From assembly GCF_050947335.1 (NCBI RefSeq), contig NW_027473472.1, forward strand, positions 124,001 to 188,000: a DNA stretch of 64,000 bases, in the 5' to 3' direction. This document shows, one piece after another, positions 39,501 to 54,100 of the stretch. The notes beneath the pieces were generated by a model. That model searched no databases and was not told where the DNA came from. It worked only from the letters and a program-made list of their open reading frames with translations. How positions within the stretch are numbered: the first letter of the stretch is position 1; each line of letters begins with the position of its first letter. The position numbers were made by a program, and so were the translations under genes. The DNA comes from Megachile rotundata (taxonomy: Eukaryota > Arthropoda > Insecta > Hymenoptera > Megachilidae).

Positions 39501-42500
39501 TTGCATAATATGGTTAATAATATGAGTTAGATTGATAACAGTGAGTGTAATAAATATAGTAGTTGTCGTTCTGTCGATCATATAAGCATAATATGGCTAA
39601 TAATATGAGTTAGGCTGATAAAAATAAGAGTAATAGGTATAGTAATTGTCGTTCTATCGATAATATAAGCATAATATGGCAAATAATATGAGTTAGATTG
39701 ATAATACTAAGACTAATAAGTATAGTAATTGTCGTTCTATCGATCATTTAAGCATAATATGGCTAATAATATGAGTTAGATTGATAATAATAAGAGTAAT
39801 AAGTATAGTAATTGTCGTTCTATCGATCATTGAAGCATTATATGGCTAATAATACGAGTTAGATTGATAATAATAAGAATAATAAGTATAGTAATTGTCG
39901 TTCTATCGATCATATAAGCATAATATGGCTTATAATATGAGTTAGGTTGATAATAATAAGATAAATAGGTATAGTAATTGTCGTTCTATCGATTATATAA
40001 GCATAATATGGCTAATAATATAACTTAGATTGATAATAGCAAGTGTAATAAGTATAGTAATTATCGATCTATCGATCATTTAAGCATAATATGGCTAATA
40101 ATATGAGTTAGGTTGATAATAATAAGAGTAATAAGTATAGTGATTGTCGTTCTATCGATCAAATTTGCATAATATGGTTAATAATATGAGTTAGATTGAT
40201 AACAGTGAGTGTAATAAATATAGTAGTTGTCGTTCTGTCGATCATATAAGCATAATATGGCTAATAATATGAGTCAGGCTGATAATAGTAAGAGTAATAG
40301 GTATAGTAAATGTCGTGCTATCGATCATATCTGCATAATATGGTTAATAATATGAGTTAGATTGATAATAGTGAGTGTAATAAGTATAGTAATTGTCGTT
40401 CAATCGATCATATAAGCATAATATGGCTAATAATATGAGTTAGATTGATAATAATAAGAGTAATAAGTATAGTAATTGTCGTTCTATCGATCATTGAAGC
40501 ATTATATGGCTAATAATATGAGTTAGATTGATAATAAGAGTAACGAGTATAGTAATTGTAGTTCTATCGATCATATCTACATAATATGGTTAATAATATG
40601 AGTTAGATTCATAATAATGAGTGTAATAGGTATAGTGATTGTCGTTCTATCGAACAAATTTGCATAATATGGTTAATAATATGAGTTAGATTGATAACAG
40701 TGAGTGTAATAAGTATAGTAGTTGTCGTTCTGTCGATCATATAAGCATAATATGGCTAATAATATGAGTTAGGCTGATAATAATAAGAGTAATAGGTATA
40801 GTAAATGTCGTGCTATCGATCATATCTGCATAATATGGTTAATAATATGAGTTAGATTGATAATAATAAGACTAATAAGTATAGTATTTGTCTTTCTATC
40901 GATCATTTAAGCATAATATGGCTAATAATATGAGTTAGATTGATAACAATAACAGTAATAAGTCTAGTAATTGTCGTTCGATCGATAATATAAGCATGAT
41001 ATGGCTAATAATATGAGTTAGATTGATAATACTAAGAGTAGTGAGTATAGTAATTGTAGTTCTATCGATCATAGAAGCATAATATGGCTAAGAATATGAG
41101 TTAGATTGATAATAATAAGAGTAATAAGTATAGTAATTGTCGTTCTATCGATCATTGAAGCATTATATGGCTAATAATATGAGTTAGATTGATAATAAGA
41201 GTAATGAGTATAGTAATTGTAGTTCTATCGATCATATCTACATAATATGGTTAATAATATGAGTTAGATTCATAATAATAAGTGTAATAAGTATAGTGAT
41301 TGTCGTTCTATCGAACAAATGTGCATAATATGGTTAATAATATGAGTTAGATTGATAACAGTGAGTGTAATAAGTATAGTAATTGTTGTTCTGTCGATCA
41401 TATAAGCATAATATGGCTAATAATATGAGTTAGATTGATAATAATAAGAGTAATAAGTATAGTAATTGTCGTTCTATCGATCATATAAGCATAATATGGC
41501 TAATAATATGAGTTAGATTGATAATAATAAGAATAATAAGTATAGTAATTGTCGTTCTATCGATCATATAAGCATAATATGGCTAATAATATGAGTTAGG
41601 TTGATAATAATAAGAGTAATAGGTATAGTAATTGTCGTTCTATCGATTATATAAGCATAATATGGCTAATAATATAACTTAGATTGATAATAGCAAGTGT
41701 AATAAGTATAGTAATTATCGATCTATCGATCATTTAAGCATAATATGGCTAATAATATGAGTTAGGTTGATAATAATAAGAGTAATAAGTATAGTGATTG
41801 TCGTTCTATCGATCAAATTTGCATAATATGGTTAATAATATGAGTTAGATTGATAACAGTGGGTGTAATAAATATAGTAGTTGTCGTTCTGTCGATCATA
41901 TAAGCATAATATGGCTAATAATATGAGTTAGGCTGATAATAATAAGAGTAATAGGTATAGTAAATGTCGTGCTATCGATCATATCTGCATAATATGGTTA
42001 ATAATATGAGTTAGATTGATAATAGTGAGTGTAATAAGTATAGTAATTGTCGTTCTATCGATCATATAAGCATAATATGGCTAATAATATGAGTTAGATT
42101 GATAATAATAAGAGTAATAAGTATAGTAATTATCGTTCTATCGATCATTTGAGCATAATATGGCTAATAATATGAGTTAGATTGATAACAATAACAGTAA
42201 TAAGTCTAGTAATTGTCGTTCTATCGATAATATAAGCATGATATGGCTAATAATATGAGTTAGATTGATAATACTAAGAGTAGTGAGTACAGTAATTGTA
42301 GTTCTATCGATCATTTAAGCATAATATGGCTTATAATATGAGTTAGATTGATAATAATAACAGTAATAAGTATAGTAATTGTCGTTCTATCGATAATATA
42401 AGCATAATATGGCTAATAATATGAGTTAGATTGATAATACTAAGACTAGTGAGTATAGTAATTCTCGTTCTATCGATAATAGAAGCATAATATGGCTAAT

Positions 42501-44995
42501 AATATGAGTTAGATTGCTAATAATAAGAGTAATAAGTATAGTAATTGTCGTTCTATCGATCATTGAAGCATTATATGGCTAATAATATGAGTTAGATTGA
42601 TAATAAGAGTAACGAGTATAGTAATTGTAGTTCTATCGATCATATCTACATAATATGGTTAATAATATGAGTTAGATTCATAATAATAAGTGTAATAGGT
42701 ATAGTGATTGTCGTTCTATCGAACAAATTTGCATAATATGGTTAATAATATGAGTTAGATTGATAATAATAAGAGTAATAAGTACAGTAATTATCGTTCT
42801 ATCGATCATTTAAGCATAATATGGCTAATAATATGAGTTAGATTGATAACAATAACAGTAATAAGTCTAGTAACTGTCGTTCTATCGATAATATAAGCAT
42901 GGTATGGCTAATAATATGAGTTAGATTGATAATACTAAGAGTAGTGAGTATAGTAATTGTAGTTCTATCGATCATTTAAGCATAATATGGCTTATAATAT
43001 GTGTTAGATTGATAATAATAACAGTAATAAGTATAGTAATTGTCGTTCTATCGATAATATAAGCATAATATGGCTAATAATATAACTTAGATTGATAATA
43101 GCAAGTGTAATAGGTATAGTAATTATCGATCTATCGATCATTTAAGCATAATATGGCTAATAATATGAGTTAGGTTGATAATAATAAGAGTAATAAGTAT
43201 AGTGATTGTCGTTCTATCGATCAAATTTGCATAATATGGTTAATAATATGAGTTAGATTGATAACAGTGAGTGTAATAAGTATAGTAGTTGTCGTTCTGT
43301 CGATCATATAAGCATAATATGTCTAATAATATGAGTTAGGCTGATAATAATAAGAGTAATAGGTATAGTAAATGTCGTGCTATCGATCATTTCTGCATAA
43401 TATGGTTAATAATATGAGTTAGATTGATAATAGTGAGTGTAATAAGTATAGTAAGTGTCGTTCTATCGATCACATTAGCATAGTATGGTTAATAATATGA
43501 GTCAGATTGATTATAATAAGAGTAATAAGTATAGTAATTGTCGTTCTATCGATCATATCTGCATAATATGGTTAATAATATGAGTTAGATTCATAATAAT
43601 AAGAGTAATATGTATAGTGATTGTCGTTCTATCGATCAAATTTGCATAATATGGTTAATAATATGAGTTAGATTGATAACAGTGAGTGTAATAAATATAG
43701 TAGTTGTCGTTCTGTCGATCATATAAGCATAATATGGCTAATAATATGAGTTAGGCTGATAAAAATAAGAGTAATAGGTATAGTAATTGTCGTTCTATCG
43801 ATAATATAAGCATAATATGGCAAATAATATGAGTTAGATTGATAATACTAAGACTAATAAGTATAGTAATTGTCGTTCTATCGATCATTTAAGCATAATA
43901 TGGCTAATAATATGAGTTAGATTGATAATAATAAGAGTAATAAGTATAGTAATTGTCGTTCTATCGATCATTGAAGCATTATATGGCTAATAATACGAGT
44001 TAGATTGATAATAATAAGAATAATAAGTATAGTAATTGTCGTTCTATCGATCATATAAGCATAATATGGCTTATAATATGAGTTAGGTTGATAATAATAA
44101 GATAAATAGGTATAGTAATTGTCGTTCTATCGATTATATAAGCATAATATGGCTAATAATATAACTTAGATTGATAATAGCAAGTGTAATAAGTATAGTA
44201 ATTATCGATCTATCGATCATTTAAGCATAATGTGGCTAATAATATGAGTTAGGTTGATAATAATAAGAGTAATAAGTATAGTGATTGTCGTTCTATCGAT
44301 CAAATTTGCATAATATGGTTAATAATATGAGTTAGATTGATAACAGTGAGTGTAATAAATATAGTAGTTGTCGTTCTGTCGATCATATAAGCATAATATG
44401 GCTAATAATATGAGTCAGGCTGATAATAGTAAGAGTAATAGGTATAGTAAATGTCGTGCTATCGATCATATCTGCATAATATGGTTAATAATATGAGTTA
44501 GATTGATAATAGTGAGTGTAATAAGTATAGTAATTGTCGTTCAATCGATCATATAAGCATAATATGGCTAATAATATGAGTTAGATTGATAATAATAAGA
44601 GTAATAAGTATAGTAATTGTCGTTCTATCGATCATTGAAGCATTATATGGCTAATAATATGAGTTAGATTGATAATAAGAGTAACGAGTATAGTAATTGT
44701 AGTTCTATCGATCATATCTACATAATATGGTTAATAATATGAGTTAGATTCATAATAATGAGTGTAATAGGTATAGTGATTGTCGTTCTATCGAACAAAT
44801 TTGCATAATATGGTTAATAATATGAGTTAGATTGATAACAGTGAGTGTAATAAGTATAGTAGTTGTCGTTCTGTCGATCATATAAGCATAATATGGCTAA
44901 TAATATGAGTTAGGCTGATAATAATAAGAGTAATAGGTATAGTAAATGTCGTGCTATCGATCATATCTGCATAATATGGTTAATAATATGAGTTA
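36575..44995 (+). repeat. 4,141-bp higher-order repeat (50-mer), two copies
   Basis: Markers 4,141 bp apart are CGTTCGATCG (36,839 and 40,980), CATGGTATGG (38,757 and 42,898) and AAGATAAATAGG (39,960 and 44,101). The length is 50 x 83 minus 9, and three 80-bp monomers are present per unit (near 40,530, 41,200 and 42,600). The copies differ at isolated sites: AGTATTTGTC at 40,883 against AGTAATTGTC, GTTGTTCTG at 41,387 against GTCGTTCTG, CGACCTATCG at 37,578 against CGATCTATCG, and CATAATGTGG at 44,228 against CATAATATGG. The match begins just after an AAATATAG/AAGTATAG difference and ends where GTTAGATTG faces GTTAGACTG near 44,996. Confidence 0.87.
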
Positions 44996-47900
44996 GACTG
45001 ATAATAGTGAGTGTAATAAGTATAGTAATTGTCGTTCTATCGATAATATAAGCATGATATGGCTAATAATATGAGTCAGATTGATAATACTAAGAGTAGT
45101 GAGTATAGTAATTGTAGTTCTATCGATCATTTAAGCATAATATGGCTTATAATATGAGTTAGATTGATAATAATAACAGTAATAAGTATAGTAATTGTCG
45201 TTCTATCGATAATATAAGCATAATATGGCTAATAATATGAGTTAGATTGATAATACTAAGACTAGTGAGTATAGTAATTCTCGTTCTATCGATAATAGAA
45301 GCATAATATGGCTAATAATATGAGTTAGATTGCTAATAATAAGAGTAATAAGTATAGTAATTGTCGTTCTATCGATCATTGAAGCATTATATGGCTAATA
45401 ATATGAGTTAGATTGATAATAAGAGTAACGAGTATAGTAATTGTAGTTCTATCGATCATATCTACATAATATGGTTAATAATATGAGTTAGATTCATAAT
45501 AATAAGAGTAATAAGTACAGTAATTATCGTTCTATCGATCATTTAAGCATAATATGGCTAATAATATGAGCTGTATTGATAACAATAACAGTAATAAGTC
45601 TAGTAACTGTCGTTCTATCGATAATATAAGCATGATATGGCTAATAATATGAGTTAGATTGATAATACTAAGAGTAGTGAGTATAGTAATTGTAGTTCTA
45701 TCGATCATTTAAGCATAATATGGCTTATAATATGAGTTAGATTGATAATAATAACAGTAATAAGTATAGTAATTGTCGTTCTATCGATAATATAAGCATA
45801 ATATGGCTAATAATATGAGTTAGATTGATAATACTAAGAGTAGTGAGTATAGTAATTCTCGTTCTATCGATCATAGAAGCATAATATGGGTAATAATATG
45901 AGTTAGATTGATAATAATAAGAGTAATAAGTATAGTAATTGTCGTTCTATCGATCATTGAAGCATTATATGGCTAATAATACGAGTTAAATTGATAATAA
46001 TAAGAATAATAAGTATAGTAATTGTCGTTCTATCGATCATATAAGCATAATATGGCTAATAATATGAGTTAGGTTGATAATAATAAGAGTAATAGGTATA
46101 GTAATTGTCGTTCTATCGATTATATAAGCATAATATGGCTAATAATATAACTTAGATTGATAATAGCAAGTGTAATAAGTATAGTAATTATCGATCTATC
46201 GATCATTTAAGCATAATATGGCTAATAATATGAGTTAGGTTGATAATAATAAGAGTAATAAGTATAGTGATTGTCGTTCTATCGATCAAATTTGCATAAT
46301 ATGGTTAATAATATGAGTTAGATTGATAACAGTGAGTGTAATAAGTATAGTAGTTGTCGTTCTGTCGATCATATAAGCATAATATGGCTAATAATATGAG
46401 TTAGGCTGATAATAATAAGAGTAATAGGTATAGTAAATGTCGTGCTATCGATCATTTCTGCATAATATGGTTAATAATATGTGTTAGATTGATAATAGTG
46501 AGTGTAATAAGTATAGTAAGTGTCGTTCTATCGATCACATTAGCATAGTATGGTTAATAATATGAGTCAGATTGATTATAATAAGAGTAATATGTATAGT
46601 AATTGTCGTTCTATCGATCATATCTGCATAACATGGTTAATAATATGAGTTATATTCATAATAATAAGAGAAATAAGTATAGTGATTGTCGTTCTATCGA
46701 TCAAATTTGCATAATATGGTTAATAATATGAGTTAGATTGATAACAGTGAGTGTAATAAATATAGTAGTTGTCGTTCTGTCGATCATATAAGCATAATAT
46801 GGCTAATAATATGAGTTAGGCTGATAATAATAAGAGTAATAGGTATAGTAATTGTCGTTCTATCGATAATATAAGCATAATATGGCTAATAATATGAGTT
46901 AGATTGATAATACTAAGACTAATAAGTATAGTAATTGTCGTTCTATCGATCATTTAAGCATAATATGGCTAATAATATGAGTTAGATTGATAATAATAAG
47001 AGTAATAAGTATAGTAATTGTCGTTCTATCGATCATTGAAGCATTATATGGCTAATAATACGAGTTAGATTGATAATAATAAGAATAATAAGTATAGTAA
47101 TTGTCGTTCTATCGATCACATAAGCATAATATGGCTAATAATATGAGTTAGGTTGATAATAATAAGAGTAATAGGTATAGTAATTGTCGTTCTATCGATT
47201 ATATAAGCATAATATGGCTAATAATATAACTTAGATTGATAATAGCAAGTGTAATAAGTATAGTAATTATCGATCTATCGATCATTTAAGCATAATATGG
47301 CTAATAATATGAGTTAGGTTGATAATAATAAGAGTAATAAGTATAGTGATTGTCGTTCTATCGATCAAATTTGCATAATATGGTTAATAATATGAGTTAG
47401 ATTGATAACAGTGAGTGTAATAAGTATAGTAGTTGTCGTTCTGTCGATCATATAAGCATAATATGGCTAATAATATGAGTTAGGCTGATAATAATAAGAG
47501 TAATAGGTATAGTAAATGTCGTGCTATCGATCATTTCTGCATAATATGGTTAATAATATGAGTTAGATTGATAACAGTGAGTGCAATAAGTATAGTAGTT
47601 GTCGTTCTGTCGATCATATAAGCATAATATGGCTAATAATATGAGTCAGATTGATTATAATAAGAGTAATAAGTATAGTAATTGTCGTTCTATCGATCAT
47701 ATCTGCATAACATGGTTAATAATATGAGTTATATTCATAATAATAAGAGAAATAAGTATAGTGATTGTCGTTCTATCGATCAAATTTGCATAATATGGTT
47801 AATAATATGAGTTAGATTGATAACAGTGAGTGTAATAAATATAGTAGTTGTCGTTCTGTCGATCATATAAGCATAATATGGCTAATAATATGAGTTAGGC

Positions 47901-50900
47901 TGATAATAATAAGAGTAATAGGTATAGTAATTGTCGTTCTATCGATAATATAAGCATAATATGGCTAATAATATGAGTTAGATTGATAATACTAAGACTA
48001 ATAAGTATAGTAATTGTCGTTCTATCGATCATTTAAGCATAATATGGCTAATAATATGAGTTAGATTGATAATAATAAGAGTAATAAGTATAGTAATTGT
48101 CGTTCTATCGATCATTGAAGCATTATATGGCTAATAATACGAGTTAGATTGATAATAATAAGAATAATAAGTATAGTAATTGTCGTTCTATCGATCATAT
48201 AAGCATAATATGGCTAATAATATGAGTTAGGTTGATAATAATAAGAGTAATAGGTATAGTAATTGTCGTTCTATCGATTATATAAGCATAATATGGCTAA
48301 TAATATAACTTAGATTGATAATAGCAAGTGTAATAAGTATAGTAATTATCGATCTATCGATCATTTAAGCATAATATGGCTAATAATATGAGTTAGGTTG
48401 ATAATAATAAGAGTAATAAGTATAGTGATTGTCGTTCTATCGATCAAATTTGCATAATATGGTTAATAATATGAGTTAGATTGATAACAGTGAGTGTAAT
48501 AAGTTTAGTAGTTGTCGTTCTGTCGATCATATAAGCATAATATGGGTAATAATATGAGTTAGGCTGATAATAATAACAGTAATAGGTATAGTAAATGTCG
48601 TGCTATCGATCATTTCTGCATAATATGGTTAATAATATGAGTTAGATTGATAATAGTGAGTGTAATAAGTATAGTAAGTGTCGTTTATCGATCACATTAG
48701 CATAGTATGGTTAATAATATGAGTCAGATTGATTATAATAAGAGTAATAAGTATAGTAATTGTCGTTCTATCGATCATATCTGCATAATATGGTTAAAAA
48801 TATGAGTTAGATTCATAATAATAAGAGTAATAAGTATAGTGATTGTCGTTCTATCGATCAAATTTGCATAATATGGTTAATAGTATGAGTTAGATTCATA
48901 ACAGTGAGTGTAATAAATATAGTTGTTGTTGTTCTGTCGATCATATAAGCATAATATGGCTAATAATATGAGTTAGGCTGATAATAATAAGAGTAATAGG
49001 TATAGTAAATGTCGTGCTATCGATCATATCTGCATAATATGGTTAATAATATGAGTTAGATTGATAATAGTGAGTGTAATAAGTATAGTAATTGTCGTTC
49101 AATCGATCAATATAAGCATAATATGGCTTATAATATGAGTTAGATTGATAATAATAAGAGTAATAAGTATAGTAATTGTCGTTCTATCGATCATTGAAGC
49201 ATTATATGGCTAATAATATGAGTTAGATTGATAATAAGAGTAACGAGTATAGTAATTGTAGTTCTATCGATCATATCTACATAATATGGTTAATAATATG
49301 AGTTAGATTCATAATAATAAGTGTAATAGGTATAGTGACTGTCGTTCTATCGAACAAATTTGCATAATATGGTTAATAATATGAGTTAGATTGATAATAA
49401 TAAGAATAATAAGTATAGTAATTATCGTTCTATCGATCATTTAAGCATAATATGGCTAATAATATGAGTTAGATTGATAATACTAAGAGTAGTGAGTATA
49501 GTAATTCTCATTCTATCGATCATATAAGCATAATATGGCTAATAATATGAGTTACATTGATAATAATAAGAGTAATGAGTATAGTAATTGTAGTTCTATC
49601 GATCATATCTGCATAATATGGTTAATAATATGAGTTAGATTGATAATAATAAGAGTAATAAGTATAGTAATCGTCGTTCTATAGATCATATAAGCATAAT
49701 ATGGCTAATAATATGAGTTAGAGTGATAATACTAAGAGTAGTGGGTATAGTAATTCTCATTCTATCGATCATATAAGCATAATATGGCTAATAATATGAG
49801 TTAGGCTGATAATAATAAGAGTAATAGGTATAGTAAATGTCGTGCTATCGATCATTTCTGCATAATATGGTTAATAATATGAGTTAGATTGATAACAGTG
49901 AGTGCAATAAGTATAGTAGTTGTCGTTCTGTCGATCATATAAGCATAATATGGCTAATAATATGAGTTAGGCTGATAATAATAAGAGTAATAGGTATAGT
50001 AAATGTCGTGCTATCGATCATTTCTGCATAATATGTATAATAATATGACTTAGATTGATAATAGTGAGTGTAATAAGTATAGTAAGTGTCGTTCTATCGA
50101 TCACATTAGCATAGTATGGTTAATAATATGAGTCAGATAGATTATAATAAGAGTAATAAGTATAGTAATTGTCGTTCTATCGATCATATCTGCATAATAT
50201 GGTTAATAATATGAGTTAGATTCATAATAATAAGAGTAATAAGTATAGTGATTGTCGTTCTATCGATCAAATTTGCATAATATGGTTAATAATATGAGTT
50301 AGATTGATAACAGTGAGTGTAATAAATATAGTAGTTGTCGTTCTGTCGATCATATAAGCATAATATGGCTAATAATATGAGTTAGGCTGATAATAATAAG
50401 AGTAATAGGTATAGTAAATGTCGTGCTATCGATCATATCTGCATAATATGGTTAATAATATGAGTTAGATTGATAATAATAAGACTAATAAGTATAGTAA
50501 TTGTCTTTCTATCGATCATTTAAGCATAATATGGCTAATAATATGAGTTAGATTGATAACAATAACAGTAATAAGTCTAGTAATTGTCGTTCGATCGATA
50601 ATATAAGCATGATATGGCTAATAATATGAGTTAGATTGATAATACTAAGAGTAGTGAGTATAGTAATTGTAGTTCTATCGATCATAGAAGCATAATATGG
50701 CTAAGAATATGAGTTAGATTGATAATAATAAGAGTAATAAGTATAGTAATTGTCGTTCTATCGATCATTGAATCATTATATGGCTAATAATATGAGTTAG
50801 ATTGATAATAAGAGTAATGAGTATAGTAATTGTAGTTCTATCGATCATATCTACATAATATGGTTAATAATATGAGTTAGATTCATAATAATAAGTGTAA

Positions 50901-51094
50901 TAAGTATAGTGATTGTCGTTCTATCGAACAAATGTGCATAATATGGTTAATAATATGAGTTAGATTGATAACAGTGAGTGTAATAAGTATAGTAATTGTC
51001 GTTCTGTCGATCATATAAGCATAATATGGCTAATAATATGAGTTAGATTGATAATAATAAGAGTAATAAGTATAGTAATTGTCGTTCTATCGAT
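44995..51094 (+). repeat. Satellite segment between the 50-mer block and the right mosaic
   Basis: This segment is pure satellite, all of it derived from the 13.75-kb-spaced duplication. It carries the fused monomer at about 45,490 that marks the 83-bp deletion, the second 13-mer block (45,894-48,650), and a stretch near 48,650-50,950 with variants such as TTGTTGTTCTG, ATAGATC and AATATGTATAATAATATGAC. The two 1-bp indels at 48,685 and 49,109 are the only places where I saw the monomer length change by a single base. Confidence 0.82.
45894..48650 (+). repeat. Second occurrence of the 1,079-bp 13-mer HOR
   Basis: This block lies 13,754 bp to the right of the first 13-mer block and keeps the same internal duplication. 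GTTATATTCATAATAATAAG appears again near 46,649 and 47,728, 1,079 bp apart. The private markers GTTAAATTG (near 45,985), AATATGTGTTAG (near 46,480), GTGCAATAAG (near 47,582) and GTTTAGTAGTTG (near 48,503) are all shared with the first block, so the 13-mer expansion predates the larger duplication. AATATGTATAG near 46,590 is new to this copy. Confidence 0.85.
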
Positions 51095-51159
51095 CATTTA
51101 AGCATAATATGGCTAATAATACGAGTTAGATTGATAATAATAAGAATAATAAGTATAGT

Positions 51160-54100
51160 AATTGTCGTTCTATCGATCATTTAAGCATAATATGGCTAAT
51201 AATATGAGTTAGATTGATAACAATAACAGTAATAAGTCTAGTAATTGTCGTTCTATCGATAATATAAGCATGATATGGCTAATAATATGAGTTAGATTGA
51301 TAATACTAAGAGTAGTGAGTATAGTAATTGTAGTTCTATCGATCATAGAAGCATAATATGGCTAATAATACGAGTTAGATTGATAATAATAAGAATAATA
51401 AGTATAGTAATTGTCGTTCTATCGATCATATAAGCATAATATGGCTAATAATACGAGTTAGATTGATAATAATAAGAATAATAAGTATAGTAATTGTCGT
51501 TCTATCGATGATATAAGCATAATATGGCTAATAATATGAGTTAGGTTGATAATAATAAGAGTAATGAGTATAGTGATTGTCGTTCTATCGATCAAATTTG
51601 CATAATATGGTTAATAATATGAGTTAGATTGATAACAGTGAGTGTAATAAGTATAGTAGTTGTCGTTCTGTCGATCATATAAGCATAATATGGCTAATAA
51701 TATGAGTTAGGCTGATAGTAATAAGAGTCATAGGTATAGTAAATGTCGTGCTATCGATCATTTCTGCATAATATGGTTAATAATATGAGTTAGATTGATA
51801 ATAGTGAGTGTAATAAGTATAGTAAGTGTCGTTCTATCGATCACATTAGCATAGTATGGTTAATAATATGAGTCAGATTGATTATAATAAGAGTAATAAG
51901 TATAGTAATTGTCGTTCTATCGATCATATCGGCATAATATGGTTAATAATATGAGTTAGATTCATAATAATAAGAGTAATAAGTATAGTAATTGTCGTTC
52001 TATTGCTCATATAAGCATAATATGTCTAATAATATGAGTTACGTTGATAATAATAAGAGTAATAAGTATAGTAATTATCGTTCTATCGATCATTTAAGCA
52101 TAATATGGCTAATAATATGAGTTAGATTGATAACAATAACAGTAATAAGTCTAGTAATTGTCGTTCTATCGATAATATAAGCATGATATGGCTAATAATA
52201 TGAGTTAGATTGATGATACTAAGAGTAGTGAGTATAGTAATTGTAGTTCTATCGATCATTTAAGCATAATATGGCTAATAATATGAGTTAGATTGATAAC
52301 AATAACAGTAATAAGTCTAGTAATTGTCGTTCTATCGATATTGTAAGCATGATATGGCTAATAATATGAGTTAGATTGATAATACTAAGAGTAGTGAGTA
52401 TAGTAATTGTAGTTCTATCGATCATTTAAGCATAATATGGCTTATAATATGAGTTAGATTGATAATAATAACAGTAATAAGTATAGTAATTGTCGTTCTA
52501 TCGATAATATAAGCATAATATGGCTAATAATATGAGTTAGATTGATAATAGTGAGTGTAATAAGTATAGTAATTGTCGTTCTATCGATTATATAAGCATA
52601 ATATGGCTAATAATATAACTTAGATTGATAATAATAAGAGTAATAAGTATAGTAATTGTCGTTCTATCGATCATTTAAGCATAATATGGCTAATAATACG
52701 AGTTAGATTGATAATAATAAGACTAATAAGTACAGTAATTGTCGTTCTATAGATCATTTAAGCATAATATGGCTAATAATATGAGTTAGATTGATAACAA
52801 TAACAGTAATAAGTCTAGTAATTGTCGTTCTATCGATAATATAAGCATGATATGTCTAATAATATGAGTTAGATTGATAATACTAAGAGTAGTGAGTATA
52901 GTAATTGTAGTTCTATCGATCATAGAAGCATAAGATGGCAAATAATATGAGTTAGATTCATAATAATAAGTGTAATAAGTATAGTAATTGTCGTTCTATT
53001 GCTCATATAAGCATAATATGTCTAATAATATGAGTTAGATTGATAATAATAAGAGTAATGAGTATAGTAATTGTCGTTCTATCGAGCATATAAGCATAAT
53101 ATGGGTAATAAAATGAGTTGGATTGATAATAATAAGAGTAATGAGTATAGTAATTGTCGTTCTATCGATCATTTAAGCATAATATGGCTAATAATATGAG
53201 TTAGATTGATAATAATAAGAGTAATAAGTATAGTAGTTATCGTTCTATCGATCATTTAAGCATAATATGGCTAATAATATGAGTTAGATTGATAACAATA
53301 ACAGTAATAAGTCTAGTAATTGTCGTTCTATCGATAATATAAGCATGATATGACTAATAATATGAGTTAGATTGATAATACTAAGAGTAGTGAGTATAGT
53401 AATTGTAGTTCTATCGATCATTTAAGCATAATATGGCTTATAATATGAGTTAGATTGATAATAATAACAGTAATAAGTATAGTAATTGTCGTTCTATCGA
53501 TAATATAAGCATAATATGGCTAATAATATGAGTTAGATTGATAATACTAAGAGTAGTGAGTATAGTAATTCTCGTTCTATCGATCATAGAAGCATAATAT
53601 GGCTAATAATATGAGTTAGATTGATAACAATAAGAGTAATAAGTATAGTAATTGTCGTTCTATCGATCATTGAAGCATTATATGGCTAATAATACGAGTT
53701 AGATTGATAATAATAAGAATAATAAGTATAGTAATTGTCGTTCTATCGATGATATAAGCATAATATGGCTAATAATATGAGTTAGGTTGATAATAATAAG
53801 AGTAATAAGTATAGTGATTGTCGTTCTATCGATCAAATTTGCATAATATGGTTAATAATATGAGTTAGATTGATAACAGTGAGTGTAATAAGTATAATAG
53901 TTGTCGTTCTGTCGATCATATAAGCATAATATGGCTAATAATATGAGTTAGGCTGATAGTAATAAGAGTCATAGGTATAGTAAATGTCGTGCTATCGATC
54001 ATTTCTGCATAATATGGTTAAAAGTATGAGTTAGATTGATAATAGTGAGTGTAATAAGTATAGTAAGTGTCGTTCTATCGATCACATTAGCATAGTATGG

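Larger units (their letters stand above)
41778..51094 (+). repeat. Right copy of the ~9.3-kb segmental duplication
   Basis: Partner of 27,940-37,340. It includes most of copy 2 of the 4,141-bp HOR, the second 13-mer block and the second set of unusual monomers at 49.4-50.1 kb. Private changes are few: a missing C in GTCGTTTATCG near 48,685, an extra A in GATCAATATAAGC near 49,109, GAATCATTATATGG near 50,771 where others have GAAGCATTATATGG, and GAGTTAGATTG near 49,634 where the left copy has GAGTGAAATTG. The low divergence suggests this is one of the youngest large events in the window. Confidence 0.83.
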
